NCBI GenBank assembly: GCA_027014605.1
Contig: JALWDJ010000030.1
Coordinates: forward strand, 1 to 64,000
DNA: 64,000 nucleotides
Origin: Campylobacteraceae bacterium
Lineage (GTDB): Bacteria > Campylobacterota > Campylobacteria > Campylobacterales > Sulfurovaceae
Direction of reading: 5' to 3'
Shown: piece after piece, positions 1-9,523 of the stretch
Numbering within the stretch: position 1 is the first letter of the stretch
How the letters are laid out: each line of letters opens with the position of its first letter
The notes under the pieces: model-generated
The model's database searches: none
Told to the model about the DNA's origin: nothing
What the model saw: the letters and a program-made list of their open reading frames with translations, nothing else
Translations under genes and position numbers: made by a program

Positions 1-1
1 T

Positions 2-124
2 AAAAAATGGCTGGACAGTTTTATAGACTTCAAAAAGCCACCAAAACCCCGAGATATAGAGATTTTAAAAAGATTAGAAGTAGAGATTAAAGATAGTAAT
101 TATTATAATATTTTGATAACTTAA
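2..124 (+). CDS. 3' end of an unidentified protein (partial)
   Basis: An open frame enters from the left edge and stops at TAA 122-124, giving about 40 C-terminal residues rich in Lys, Pro and Ile (starting KKWLDSFIDFKKPPK). It converges on the flippase gene 21 bases away, so it could be another surface-polysaccharide gene such as a glycosyltransferase, but that is only inference from the neighbour. The fragment is too short to assign a family. Confidence 0.4.
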   Translation, partial: KKWLDSFIDFKKPPKPRDIEILKRLEVEIKDSNYYNILIT

Positions 125-145
125 AATCATAGGATTAGGTCATCA

Positions 146-1408
146 TTAGCTTTTTTTAATTTTACTATATATATATATCATTACTCCTATATTATGAATA
201 ACACCTATAGTTATAAATAGAATTAAAGAGATAATATAGGAGTCATAAAAATAGTAACCTATATATATAGTTAATGCTCTAAGAAAAAGTGTAGTTATCT
301 GAACTATTAATCTAACTCTTTGAAGACTAAGTATATTAAACATAACTGTAGTAGGTGGAGAGATAAAACTAAACATAAACCATATAACAGAGATTTGAGC
401 AATTAATCCAGACTCTATCCACTCATTACCAAAGATAAATGAAAATATCTCTTTACCAAAAAAGATAATTATAATTAGGGGTGCAATAAATATTTTTATT
501 AATCCTAGAGTTGTCTTTTTATATAGAGGATATATATCTTCTCTATTTGCGTACATCTTTGAAGCTTTTTGATAATATACACTTCTTGTAGAGCTTGATA
601 TTAAAATCATTGGAACTTGCATTACTCTATATGTAAGAGCATAAAATCCAGATATAGCAGGAGAAAATAGAGCTGAAAACATAAAAAGAGGTATATTTTG
701 AGATATAGAGTTAGTTAAGTTTGAGGCCATCTGATATTTTGGAAAGTTCTCATGTCTCTTTATATTTGCTTTTAATCTTCTTTTAGAGAGGTATTTAAGC
801 CTTAGTGTCTGCTTTTTTATATGAAAAGATATAAGTAAAAATAGTGCAAATATATCTGATAACATCTTTCCAACTACTAAACCATTAAGCTTAAATATAT
901 ATCTACTTCCACTCTGAATAGTAACCGTAGCTATTGATGCCCCCATTTTTGTAGTAGCAATTTTTCTATAAAACTCTTTTCTTGTTGAGTAGGCATCAAA
1001 TACTTGAAGTAATCCAATAGAAAATGTAGCAAATGGTAACAACCATAACATATAAGTTCTATTTTTAAAATACTCTATAAAAAATTCTTTAAAAATATAT
1101 ATAACAATAGCCAAAATTATAGTTACTACTATAGTGATAATAGTGGAGAGAAACACCAAAACTTGGGCATCTCTATCAGATTTAGGCAACATAATAGCTT
1201 GTTCATAACTTAAACTTGATACCATTCCAACCATACTAGCTATGGCAAAAAATAGTGAATATATACCAAATTCACTAGGATTATATATTCTTGTTAAAAT
1301 TGGGATAAAGAGAAGCATAATAGCTTGTGCCATAAGAGTACCTGTTAAAAGAGTAACTATATGTAACAAATAACTGCTTTGTTTTAATCTATTTATAATT
1401 TTATTCAC
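146..1408 (-). CDS. Wzx-like polysaccharide (lipid-linked oligosaccharide) flippase
   Basis: Predicted inner-membrane flippase of the MVF/MATE-like polysaccharide transporter group, moving undecaprenyl-linked glycans to the periplasmic face. The 420-residue protein is almost entirely hydrophobic segments separated by short basic loops, with an N-terminal half typical of the family (LLTGTLMAQAIMLLFIPILT near residue 20, then IYNPSEFGIYSLFFAIASM). Length fits the family (400-500 residues). The start ATG lies at 1408. No glycosyltransferase genes are visible beside it apart from the fragment at the window edge, so the substrate is unknown. Family assignment is confident, substrate is not. Confidence 0.8.
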   Translation of the reverse strand: MNKIINRLKQSSYLLHIVTLLTGTLMAQAIMLLFIPILTRIYNPSEFGIYSLFFAIASMVGMVSSLSYEQAIMLPKSDRDAQVLVFLSTIITIVVTIILAIVIYIFKEFFIEYFKNRTYMLWLLPFATFSIGLLQVFDAYSTRKEFYRKIATTKMGASIATVTIQSGSRYIFKLNGLVVGKMLSDIFALFLLISFHIKKQTLRLKYLSKRRLKANIKRHENFPKYQMASNLTNSISQNIPLFMFSALFSPAISGFYALTYRVMQVPMILISSSTRSVYYQKASKMYANREDIYPLYKKTTLGLIKIFIAPLIIIIFFGKEIFSFIFGNEWIESGLIAQISVIWFMFSFISPPTTVMFNILSLQRVRLIVQITTLFLRALTIYIGYYFYDSYIISLILFITIGVIHNIGVMIYIYSKIKKS

Positions 1409-1573
1409 TAAAAACCTTTTTTTAATATAGAATTATCTTCTAATTATATCTTATTTATCTTTTTGTTATATTGTATTGTAAAATATTATTTAAAAAAATA
1501 ATTTTATTTAAGAGTAAATTTATCCGATTTAAACTATAATACCAAAACTTAAAAAAAAATATAAGGAAAACAA

Positions 1574-2095
1574 ATGGCAACAGTAACATTTAAAAATGAC
1601 ACGGTATGTAATTTAGCAGGTAATGAGGTAAATGTAGGTGATACAGCACCAGTAGTAACAGTAGTAAATTGTGACCCAATGCTTCAAGATGAGCAAGTTG
1701 GTGGTGAAGGAAAAGTTCAACTTGTAGTAGCAGTTCCATCATTAGATACAGGTGTATGTGATGCAGAGACAAGAAGATTTAATAGTGAAGCAGCTAATCT
1801 TGATGGTGTAGAGGTTATTACAGTATCTATGGATTTACCATTTGCAGCAGCTAGATGGTGTGGAGCAGCAGGAATTGATAATATTAAAGTATGTTCAGAC
1901 TTTAGAAATAAAGATTTTGCTAACGCTTATGGTGTACTTTTAGCAGATGGTCCTTTAGCTGGAATTTTAGCTAGAGTTATTTTTGTAATTGGAAAAGATG
2001 GAAAAGTTACATATAAGCAAGTTGTACCTGAAATTACACAAGAGCCAAACTACGAAGAGGCACTAGAGGCTGCAAAAGAGGCAACTAAAAAGTAA
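1574..2095 (+). CDS. tpx: thiol peroxidase Tpx (atypical 2-Cys peroxiredoxin)
   Basis: Thioredoxin-dependent peroxidase that reduces H2O2 and alkyl hydroperoxides; expected in periplasm or cytosol depending on lineage, and no signal peptide is seen. The peroxidatic cysteine is C62 in the PSLDTGVC motif and the resolving cysteine is C96 in ARWCGAAG, the classic Tpx pair. Length of 173 residues is normal. A Shine-Dalgarno AAGGA lies just upstream of the ATG, and a -10 hexamer TATAAT sits at 1535-1540. The gene ends in a strong hairpin shared with the convergent sensor kinase gene. It is one of three peroxide-defence genes in the window, with bcp and the di-haem peroxidase. Confidence 0.96.
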   Translation: MATVTFKNDTVCNLAGNEVNVGDTAPVVTVVNCDPMLQDEQVGGEGKVQLVVAVPSLDTGVCDAETRRFNSEAANLDGVEVITVSMDLPFAAARWCGAAGIDNIKVCSDFRNKDFANAYGVLLADGPLAGILARVIFVIGKDGKVTYKQVVPEITQEPNYEEALEAAKEATKK

Positions 2096-2101
2096 TCTAC
2101 T

Positions 2102-2134
2102 AAAATAGAGTGTTTAAAACAAACACTCTATTTT
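2102..2134. terminator. bidirectional intrinsic terminator between tpx and arsS
   Basis: Perfect 14-bp inverted repeat AAAATAGAGTGTTT / AAACACTCTATTTT with a five-base loop; the A/T-rich flanks give a U-tract in both directions. The right arm overlaps the last codons of the convergent kinase gene. Confidence 0.85.
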
Positions 2135-3348
2135 AAAATAATCTCAAATATATTTTTACCATCTTTATAAGAGTAGCTTAATTTATACTCTAATCTTTTT
2201 AAAATATTGTTGACAATGTATAAACCCAATCCAAAACCTTTCTGTCGTTTCTCTTCTTGTGTAAATGGTTCAAGATAGTACTCTAAAGGGTGTTCTAAAC
2301 TTCTGCCTTTAGATAATATTTTAATTGATTTATTATCTGCAATAATAGATGCTTTTCTATCTTCAGAATATTTTATGGCATTATCTATTAGATTTTTGAG
2401 TGCAAGAGAGAGCAGTTTTGTATCTGTTAAGATTTTACTATTTTGAGTTGAGATAGATATTTTATCTCTATTTGATATAAGGAGTGTTAGACTCTTCTCT
2501 ATAATCTCATCTAAAGATACCTCTTTTAATTCTGGATTAAAATTTTGTGTTGTAAGTCTCTCAATATATGCTAACTCTCCAATTAATTGGTTCATTCTAT
2601 CAAATGCTCTAATTAGAGTCTTTTTATTGTTGCTATCTTCTATCATCTCTACAGCAATTCTACCTTTTGTAATAGGAGTTTTAAGTTCATGCATCATATT
2701 TCTCATAAATAGATTTTTTGATTCAATAAGAGATTTTATATGATATATTGCATTATCAAAACTCTGTGCAATCTGTCCTATCTCATCATCACTTTTATAT
2801 TTTATCTTTACATTCATATCTCCTCTAGCAAATCTTAAAATTTTTCGATTTATCTTTTTTAATGGAGATAGTTTCCGTCTAATTGCAATATATAAAAATA
2901 TAAATAAAATTCCAATAAGAATAGCTACTAATATTGTAACTTTAATACGAATATTTTTAGATTTTACATCTTTTAACATAAGATTAAAACCGTATCTCTG
3001 GAGATATATATATCTATTATCTCCTATTTCAAAAATCTGCATTCTTCCATATACAGATTCTCCCTCAAATATAACTTTCCCTCTACTTAAAATAAGGAGA
3101 CGATTTGCATTTATTGCTACAGGTTTTACTTTTGAGTTTTTATAAAATCTATCTACCTCCTCTTTTGATGGGTTTAATTGAGCTGTTGAGAGAAGAGCAT
3201 TTGAAATTAATTGATATCTTGATATATCATCTCTTTTTTGTCTCTCTCTATCCCATGATATAAAGAAAAAAAGAGCTGTAATTAAAAGAGATAAAACCAA
3301 TGCAAAGAGTACATTTAAAAATGTATTAATAGATATATTTCTAATCAT
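2128..3348 (-). CDS. arsS: ArsS-like sensor histidine kinase
   Basis: Membrane sensor kinase of the OmpR/EnvZ-like class. Two transmembrane segments (about residues 8-31 and 135-160) flank a roughly 100-residue periplasmic sensor region; a HAMP segment follows (about 160-210, containing SDDEIGQIAQSF), then a dimerisation domain with phospho-acceptor H220 in MMHELKTPITK and a short ATPase domain with an N-box (LKNLIDNAIKY) and a glycine box (KGFGLGLYIV). The MMHELKTP motif and layout match Helicobacter pylori ArsS, the acid-responsive kinase. Its likely partner regulator is about 18.5 kb away at 21906-22583, not adjacent. It is the last gene of a likely bioB-antiporter-arsS run with a 7-base gap. 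Orthology to ArsS is inferred from motif memory. Confidence 0.8.
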   Translation of the reverse strand: MIRNISINTFLNVLFALVLSLLITALFFFISWDRERQKRDDISRYQLISNALLSTAQLNPSKEEVDRFYKNSKVKPVAINANRLLILSRGKVIFEGESVYGRMQIFEIGDNRYIYLQRYGFNLMLKDVKSKNIRIKVTILVAILIGILFIFLYIAIRRKLSPLKKINRKILRFARGDMNVKIKYKSDDEIGQIAQSFDNAIYHIKSLIESKNLFMRNMMHELKTPITKGRIAVEMIEDSNNKKTLIRAFDRMNQLIGELAYIERLTTQNFNPELKEVSLDEIIEKSLTLLISNRDKISISTQNSKILTDTKLLSLALKNLIDNAIKYSEDRKASIIADNKSIKILSKGRSLEHPLEYYLEPFTQEEKRQKGFGLGLYIVNNILKRLEYKLSYSYKDGKNIFEIILK

Positions 3349-3355
3349 AATAGTT

Positions 3356-4507
3356 TCACTTTTTTATTGCAATAGTTTTAATAGCAATCATACCAAAAAT
3401 TACCTCTAAGATACTAGCTAATATAAGAGCATTATATTCAGACTCCTGCATAATCCCAGCTCTATATCCAACTGTAGCAGTTGCAACTAAAAGAGTCAAA
3501 GGCATATTTAGAGATAGTGAGATTAATATAAGCTCTCTCTTATTTAAAAGTTTAATTAGTGAGAGTGATGCTAATAGTCTAATTATTAACATAACAACCA
3601 TTATCTTAATAGCAATTCCAATAGCAGATATAAAGTAGCTATAGTTAAATGAACTTCCAACATGTATAAAAAATATTGGGATTAAAAATCCAAATCCAAA
3701 GCTAGATATTTTACTCTCTAATTGCTTTTTATGATGAAAAAATGTAGATATAAAGAGTCCAGCAATAAATGCTCCAAAGGCTAACTCTAAATGTAGAACT
3801 TTCATAATAACTAGCATAATCAAAAAAACACCAATTGCCAATCTAAAATCTTGGTCACTACTATCAATATGTGGCATCATTCTATTTTTAAGTTCAGGAT
3901 ACCACCAGAAGATTAATTTAAATATATAGTAAAAGAGTACTATCACTACTAAAAAAAGCATTAAAATAAGAGACTTATATATAAGTACTTTACTAAATCC
4001 TACAGCAATAGATACCTCCAATATAGTAAGAAGTGTAATACTTAAAACTTCACCAATAGCTCCAATTAAAAGAGCCATAGATATCCATGAGCTACTCTTT
4101 CCATGCTCTTTAGATAGAGTAGCTAGAAGTCCTACAGATATGAGAGGTAGTGCCACTGTTATAATGTAGTTAAATTGAAATATAAAGTGACCAATAATTG
4201 GAGTTAAAAGTCCCATAATAATTAAAAAATAGATAGCTTTTAATAGATGCTCTCTTGGTATCTTTTTTATGCTTTTTAGATTTATCTCTAAACCTGCTAA
4301 GAACATTAGATATAAAAATCCAATTTCAGCAATTAAATCGAAATACTCATTACCTTTACTATCAAATCCAATCCACCCCATATATCCTAAGAGTGAGCCA
4401 ATAATAATCTCAATAGGAGCAGTTTGAAGTTTTAAAGGCTTAGCTAGATATGGAGAGAATACCAATATAATAGATAGGGCTAAGATATGAGTAACAATAC
4501 TATCCAT
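3356..4507 (-). CDS. CPA2-family cation:proton antiporter (KefB-like)
   Basis: Polytopic inner-membrane protein of 383 residues, about 11-12 hydrophobic segments, resembling the Na+/H+ exchanger (CPA2, KefB/GerN) transport domain. It has the acidic residue-containing GLEINLKSIKK loop after the third helix and the conserved LELAFGAFIAGLFIS segment near residues 242-256. It lacks the C-terminal RCK/TrkA-N nucleotide-binding domain of full KefB/KefC, so it is a transport-domain-only antiporter. The start overlaps the end of bioB by 8 bases and the stop is 7 bases from arsS, indicating one operon. Whether it carries Na+ or K+ cannot be told from sequence. Confidence 0.82.
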   Translation of the reverse strand: MDSIVTHILALSIILVFSPYLAKPLKLQTAPIEIIIGSLLGYMGWIGFDSKGNEYFDLIAEIGFLYLMFLAGLEINLKSIKKIPREHLLKAIYFLIIMGLLTPIIGHFIFQFNYIITVALPLISVGLLATLSKEHGKSSSWISMALLIGAIGEVLSITLLTILEVSIAVGFSKVLIYKSLILMLFLVVIVLFYYIFKLIFWWYPELKNRMMPHIDSSDQDFRLAIGVFLIMLVIMKVLHLELAFGAFIAGLFISTFFHHKKQLESKISSFGFGFLIPIFFIHVGSSFNYSYFISAIGIAIKIMVVMLIIRLLASLSLIKLLNKRELILISLSLNMPLTLLVATATVGYRAGIMQESEYNALILASILEVIFGMIAIKTIAIKK

Positions 4508-5348
4508 TACAGCTAGTTGCTATCTTTAAGTTTATCTTCTCTAACATAATCTTATCTTTTAAAGGCTCTTCCCCCTTAGTTGTAAGATAGTCTCCAATAA
4601 CAATTGAGTTAGCACCTGTACTAAACATCTCCTTTTCAAATCCACTAAAGAGTAGCTCTCTCCCACCTGCTACCATTAGAAGTTTATCCTCTCCTAAACT
4701 CTCTCTAGCTTTTTTAATAATCTCTAATGCCTCATCTTTAGATATATTTCTACTCTTAATAGGTAGAGCAGGATTTGGAATATAGAAATTTAGTGGAACA
4801 GAGTCTGGATTTAGATATACAATAGCCTTAAGTAGTGACTCTCTATCCTCTAAACTCTCACCCATTCCCCATATTCCACCACTACATAGTTGAAGTCCAA
4901 CCTCTTTTACATTTAAACAGGTTTGATACCTCTCTTCCCATGAGTGTGTTGTACAAATCTCTCTATAATACTCTTTAGATGTCTCTAAATTGTGATTATA
5001 GCTATCTATACCACTCTCTTTTAAAAATCTTAACTGTTCAGTTGAGGCTGTACCATTACAAGCGATAAGATTTAACCCCTTCACCTTTTTTTTTATCGCT
5101 TTAGCTGTTCTTGATACAAAATCAACCTTTTTATCATCTAATCCCTTACCTGCTGTAACTAGACAGTAGCCTAAAGCTCCATTAGCCTTTGCTCTCTTTG
5201 CCTCTTCAACTATAGTATCTATAGATTTATAGTTATATCTCTTAATCTTAGCATGATAACGGACACTCTGCGTACAGAACTTACAATCCTCTTTACATGT
5301 TCCACTCAATATATTATTAATGGCACATAAAAATATTTTTCTATTCAT
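4500..5348 (-). CDS. bioB: biotin synthase BioB
   Basis: Radical SAM enzyme inserting sulfur into dethiobiotin in the last step of biotin synthesis. The radical-SAM cluster motif is C18-x3-C22-x2-C25 (CKEDCKFC); downstream are YNHNLETS and CSGGIWGMGES, conserved BioB segments that include ligands of the second, sacrificial Fe-S cluster. At 282 residues it is a short form, usual in Campylobacterota. It reads divergently from bcp, with about 70 bases between the starts, and is translationally coupled to the antiporter gene. Confidence 0.95.
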   Translation of the reverse strand: MNRKIFLCAINNILSGTCKEDCKFCTQSVRYHAKIKRYNYKSIDTIVEEAKRAKANGALGYCLVTAGKGLDDKKVDFVSRTAKAIKKKVKGLNLIACNGTASTEQLRFLKESGIDSYNHNLETSKEYYREICTTHSWEERYQTCLNVKEVGLQLCSGGIWGMGESLEDRESLLKAIVYLNPDSVPLNFYIPNPALPIKSRNISKDEALEIIKKARESLGEDKLLMVAGGRELLFSGFEKEMFSTGANSIVIGDYLTTKGEEPLKDKIMLEKINLKIATSCNG

Positions 5349-5419
5349 AAAGAGATTATACTAAAAATAGATAGATAATAGGTTATACTTCCCAAAAAAT
5401 TTATTTGAGGATAACTGTT

Positions 5420-5893
5420 ATGTTAGATATTGGAAATAGTGTTCCAGATTTCTGTCTCCCTAATCAAGATGAAGAGGAGATATGTTTTAGAGATATAAAG
5501 GGTAGATGGATAGTGTTATATTTCTATCCAAGAGATAATACTCCCGGTTGTACTACAGAGGCTTGTGATTTTACAGATAGATTGGTAGATTTTAGAGAGC
5601 TTGATGCAGTTATTTTAGGAGTTAGTCCAGATACTCCAAGAAAGCATAGAAACTTTATAAAAAAATATGATTTAAAGATAACTCTATTAGCAGATGTAGA
5701 TAAAGAGTTAGCTAAGAAGTTTGGAGTTTGGCAACTTAAAAAGAGTTATGGGAGAGAGTATATGGGGATAGTAAGAAGCACATTTTTAATCTCTCCAGAT
5801 GGCAAAATTGCCTATAAGTGGGAGAAGGTTAGAGTTAAAGGACATGCCAATGAGGTTAAAAAGAGACTTATAGAGCTAAAAGATGCTAAATAG
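5420..5893 (+). CDS. bcp: thioredoxin-dependent peroxiredoxin Bcp/PrxQ
   Basis: AhpC/TSA-family peroxiredoxin that detoxifies H2O2 and organic hydroperoxides in the cytoplasm. The active site PRDNTPGCTTEACDF carries the peroxidatic cysteine and, five residues later, the second cysteine diagnostic of PrxQ. I chose ATG 5420 rather than an upstream in-frame TTG at 5405 because the sequence AGGA of that upstream stretch is the ribosome-binding site, 9 bases before the ATG; this gives 157 residues, the family norm. The last codons overlap the start of tilS by 11 bases, so the two are translationally coupled. Confidence 0.93.
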   Translation: MLDIGNSVPDFCLPNQDEEEICFRDIKGRWIVLYFYPRDNTPGCTTEACDFTDRLVDFRELDAVILGVSPDTPRKHRNFIKKYDLKITLLADVDKELAKKFGVWQLKKSYGREYMGIVRSTFLISPDGKIAYKWEKVRVKGHANEVKKRLIELKDAK

Positions 5894-6854
5894 AGACTCT
5901 CTTATTGAGCTAAATAAAGGTAAAAATCTATTAGCATTTTCAGGAGGAGTTGACTCCTCTGCTCTTTTTTATCTTCTATTAGAGAGTAATATTAAGTTTG
6001 ATATTGCATTAGTAAATTATGGATTGAGAGAGCAGAGTATAAAAGAGGAGGGTTATGCTTTAGAGCTATCTAAGAGATATAATCTTAAAGCATATATCAA
6101 AAAAGCACCTAAATTTAGTAGTAATTTTGAAAAAAATGCTAGAGATTTTAGATACTCATTCTTTAAAAGAGTTATTAAAATGCATAAATATACCAATCTA
6201 ATAACAGCACATCAACTAAATGACCAATTAGAGTGGTTTTTAATGCGTTTAACTAAAGGGGCTGGAGTTAGTGAGCTTTTAGGTTTAGAGAGTATCTCAA
6301 AAAGAGAAGATTATAATCTTATTCGTCCAATTCTTCATATATCTAAAGATGAACTATTAGCCTATCTAAAACAAAATGGTTATATATACTATATAGATAG
6401 TAGTAATATAAATCAAAAATATGAGAGAAACTATTTTAGAGTAGAGTTTGCAAATAGATTAATAGAGAACTATAGAGATGGTATTAAAAGGAGTTTTGAT
6501 TATCTAAAAGAGGATAGAGATATAGTTCTAAGTGGATATAGAGAGATATTTTACTATAAAGAGTTATATATTATAGAGCTAAAAAATCCTAAAATATTGT
6601 CTCGTGTAGTTGATATATATCTAAAAAAATTAGGTTATCTCCTCTCCTCTGCTCAAAGAGATGAGCTAAAGAGAGAGAACTCTATAGTTTTTGGTGGAGT
6701 TTGGGCTGTTGAAGTTAGTAATAATAAGATATATATTAGTCCATATATAAAAATAGTAATTCCTAAAAAGGTAAAAGAGGCTTATAGAGTAGCCAAAATC
6801 CCACCTAAAGTTAGAGGATATTTTTATAAGGAGGGTTTAGATTTAACTATTTAA
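5883..6854 (+). CDS. tilS: tRNA(Ile)-lysidine synthetase TilS
   Basis: ATP-dependent enzyme that converts C34 of the CAU-anticodon isoleucine tRNA to lysidine so that AUA is decoded; AUA is heavily used in this genome. The PP-loop pyrophosphatase motif SGGVDSS is at residues 20-26, followed by the TAHQLNDQLEWFLMRL segment typical of TilS. The protein (323 residues) is of the short type with a reduced C-terminal domain, as in Helicobacter. It overlaps bcp by 11 bases. An A/T-only inverted repeat follows at 6849-6876 and may act as a weak terminator. Confidence 0.93.
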   Translation: MLNRDSLIELNKGKNLLAFSGGVDSSALFYLLLESNIKFDIALVNYGLREQSIKEEGYALELSKRYNLKAYIKKAPKFSSNFEKNARDFRYSFFKRVIKMHKYTNLITAHQLNDQLEWFLMRLTKGAGVSELLGLESISKREDYNLIRPILHISKDELLAYLKQNGYIYYIDSSNINQKYERNYFRVEFANRLIENYRDGIKRSFDYLKEDRDIVLSGYREIFYYKELYIIELKNPKILSRVVDIYLKKLGYLLSSAQRDELKRENSIVFGGVWAVEVSNNKIYISPYIKIVIPKKVKEAYRVAKIPPKVRGYFYKEGLDLTI

Positions 6855-7062
6855 AATGTTTTTTTTTATTTTAAATAAAAACTATGTAATTTAGAATAAA
6901 TAATGTAAAACTAAAACAAACAATTTAATCTAAAAAATTTAATTTTTTTTTTAAAAAACTATTTTTTAAATTTTTATAAGAAAAATATATGTTATACTTT
7001 TTAAAAGTTTAAAATAAAAATTAGTTTTTATTTAAATTAAATTTTAAAATTAGGTGAACATT

Positions 7063-7464
7063 ATGAAAAAAAAGTTTTTTTTGACTATAAGAGTATTTAC
7101 TTTTCTATCTTTTTTATTAACACCAATTTTTGCAGGTAATATTCCTGATGCAAAACCATCTTTAAATAGGGTCTATAGAACAGAAAAAATATCTGATAGC
7201 TATCACTTTTTACTGCTAGATAGTAATAAAAGGTACTACTATATCAATACAAATAAATCAAAAAAATTAACACCTAGCGAGATGAAATCTCCAGATATTT
7301 TAGAAATACTCAAACGCAAACAGTCATGGGGACAAGCGTTTGTCTCTAGTGGGAAATATATCAATAAAAATGGTAATATCTATACTGAAAAATATTTAGA
7401 TAGAATTAAAGTCATATCTCCTAATAAGATTAAATATCTAAATAAAATTTTTATACTCCAATAG
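7063..7464 (+). CDS. small secreted protein of unknown function
   Basis: I do not recognise this 133-residue protein. It starts with a clear Sec signal peptide (KKK charge cluster, hydrophobic core, cleavage near PIFAG), so it should be periplasmic. The mature part is hydrophilic, Lys- and Tyr-rich, with no cysteines and no repeats. ATG 7063 is chosen over GTG 7054 because AGGTGA at 7052-7057 makes a good ribosome-binding site for it and the signal peptide begins there. It stands alone behind a 200-base, nearly pure A/T intergenic region and converges on the AI-2E transporter gene. Confidence 0.6.
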   Translation: MKKKFFLTIRVFTFLSFLLTPIFAGNIPDAKPSLNRVYRTEKISDSYHFLLLDSNKRYYYINTNKSKKLTPSEMKSPDILEILKRKQSWGQAFVSSGKYINKNGNIYTEKYLDRIKVISPNKIKYLNKIFILQ

Positions 7465-7468
7465 CTTT

Positions 7469-8503
7469 CTATCTATGTGCATTATGTCCATAGAGTTTTA
7501 TATATATCCTAGAGATAGCAATAAGAAATGAGGTTATAGCAGGTCCTAAAATCATACCCCAAAAGCCATAACTACTCATTCCTGCTAAGATAGAGAAGAA
7601 TATAAGTAATTCATTAATTTTAACTGAACTTTTTAAGACATTATCTTTTATATATTTAATAATTATTGGTTTTACAAATGTATCTGCAATTACAGAGATA
7701 ATTATAACAGAATATACTGCTATAAAGATACCTGCATTTGCATTAATACTACTCCAAGCAAAAAGAGACACAGGTATCCATACAACAGCACCACCAACAA
7801 TAGGAATAAGCGATGAAAATCCATAAATAATTCCCAATAGTAGCCCATCAAATCCAAAAAAACTAGCCATTGTTCCAAATAAAATACCCTCAAATATCGC
7901 AGTTACTAATATAGAGTAGAATACTATCTCCATAGTAGATGAGATTTCTGTTAAGATTTTATTTCCCTCTTCATCTTTCATTGGTAGAAAATTTCTCATA
8001 AGATTAAAGAGCTTCTCACCATTTAAATTTAATATAAAATAGAACACAATAACGAAAAATATATCTTTAACAAATCCAAAACCTTTAGTTCCAGCTTTTG
8101 TTAATGCAGTTGTTGAAGTTTTTATTGTATCTAAAATCTTCTCATCAGATAGATTATCTTTTAACCACTCATCTAACATAGGAATATCTTGAACTAAATT
8201 TATAATTTTATGTGTTATCTTAGTAATTATATCTATATCCATACTAGATAGATATTGTACTCCTATAGTAGCTATATATATAATTGGAACAAATAGTATA
8301 ACAAACAGAATTAGGGTTAGGAATGTAGCAGAGATATGCTCTGATGAAACTTTGGCTGTAAAGTTCTTATGCATATTAGCAGTAGCCATAGTAAGAAGTA
8401 GTGCTACTGTAATAGATAGTAAAAATGGTTGATATATGGAGTATGCACCCACCAAGGCAAGTATAAAAAGTACTGCTATAATATAATCTGTTTTTCTCAT
8501 CAT
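7469..8503 (-). CDS. AI-2E family transporter (PerM/YdiK-type membrane protein)
   Basis: Polytopic membrane protein of 344 residues with the family layout: two or three N-terminal helices, a central amphipathic stretch (about 100-150), then five C-terminal helices. Conserved segments include [20 protein letters not shown] and the Pro-Ile-Ile motif (VKPIIIKYI). The family includes E. coli TqsA, linked to autoinducer-2 export, and Na+/H+ antiporters of Halobacillus; the substrate here is unknown. Its start overlaps the ruvB stop by 4 bases (ATGA), so it is the last gene of a panB-ruvB operon. Confidence 0.85.
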   Translation of the reverse strand: MMRKTDYIIAVLFILALVGAYSIYQPFLLSITVALLLTMATANMHKNFTAKVSSEHISATFLTLILFVILFVPIIYIATIGVQYLSSMDIDIITKITHKIINLVQDIPMLDEWLKDNLSDEKILDTIKTSTTALTKAGTKGFGFVKDIFFVIVFYFILNLNGEKLFNLMRNFLPMKDEEGNKILTEISSTMEIVFYSILVTAIFEGILFGTMASFFGFDGLLLGIIYGFSSLIPIVGGAVVWIPVSLFAWSSINANAGIFIAVYSVIIISVIADTFVKPIIIKYIKDNVLKSSVKINELLIFFSILAGMSSYGFWGMILGPAITSFLIAISRIYIKLYGHNAHR

Positions 8504-9495
8504 AATCTATTATCTTTAAATTTAAAATCTATATATGTCTTTTGTGTAGCAACTCTTCCTCTAGCAGTTCTCTCAATATATCCATTTGCTATAAGATAAG
8601 GCTCTATTACATCTTCAATTGTTCCCTCATCTTCACTTAGAGTTGCCGATATTGTACTAAGTCCTATAGGACGACCTTTTGCAGAGATTAGAAGTTTAAG
8701 TAGCTTAATATCCTGTTCATCAAATCCTAAATGATTAACTCCTAATTGGTCTAGTGCATATTTTGTAGTGTGTAGATAAATTCTATTCTCATTTGCAACC
8801 TCTGCAAAGTCTCTAACTCTTCTAAGAAGTCTAAGAGCAAGTCGAGGAGTTCCTCTACTTCTTTTAGCTATCTCAATAGATGCATCATCTTCTGATATTT
8901 TATTTAATTTTATTGATGCTAACTTAATAATCTTTGCTAACTCTTCACTACTATAAAATTGCATTCTAAAATGCATTCCAAATCTCTCTCTAAGAGGACT
9001 AGATAACATTCCTGCTCTTGTAGTAGCTCCTATTAGTGTAAATCTTGGCAAATCAATCTTAACAGTTTGTGCAGCTGGACCTGAACCTATAATAATATCT
9101 AATCTAAAATCCTCCATAGCAGAGTATAGTATCTCTTCAATTGCTGGTGACATTCTATGTATCTCATCTATAAATAAAATATCTCTCTCCTCTATATTAG
9201 TTAAAATTGCTGCTAAATCTCCAGATTTTTCTATCATAGGTGCTGAGGTTGTCTTTATTTGAGCATTCATCTCATTTGCTATAATATTTGCTATTGTTGT
9301 TTTACCAAGTCCTGGAGGACCAAAAAATAGAATATGGTCAAGTGCTTCGTTTCTTCTTCTACTAGCCTCTATAAATACTTTTAAATTCTTTTTTATCTGC
9401 TTTTGTCCTATATATTCGTCCCAAGAGGAGGGTCTTAGTGTAATCTCCTCAATATATTCACTATTAAATCTCTCTATATCTACAACTCTTTTCAT
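8500..9495 (-). CDS. ruvB: Holliday junction branch migration helicase RuvB
   Basis: AAA+ motor ATPase that, with RuvA, drives branch migration of Holliday junctions during recombination repair. Walker A is GPPGLGKTT at residues 59-67, Walker B is LFIDEIHR, sensor 1 is [11 protein letters not shown], and the arginine finger region is [11 protein letters not shown]. The C-terminal winged helix has the conserved RTARGR motif. Length of 331 residues is standard. It lies 28 bases after panB and overlaps the AI-2E transporter gene. Confidence 0.98.
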   Translation of the reverse strand: MKRVVDIERFNSEYIEEITLRPSSWDEYIGQKQIKKNLKVFIEASRRRNEALDHILFFGPPGLGKTTIANIIANEMNAQIKTTSAPMIEKSGDLAAILTNIEERDILFIDEIHRMSPAIEEILYSAMEDFRLDIIIGSGPAAQTVKIDLPRFTLIGATTRAGMLSSPLRERFGMHFRMQFYSSEELAKIIKLASIKLNKISEDDASIEIAKRSRGTPRLALRLLRRVRDFAEVANENRIYLHTTKYALDQLGVNHLGFDEQDIKLLKLLISAKGRPIGLSTISATLSEDEGTIEDVIEPYLIANGYIERTARGRVATQKTYIDFKFKDNRL

Positions 9496-9523
9496 AATCT
9501 ACTTAATTCTCTTTTATTTTTTT

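Noticed and set aside
6855-7062. Possible gene in the A/T-rich gap after tilS
   Set aside because: Only homopolymer-like A and T runs, no frame with a ribosome-binding site before the one at 7063.
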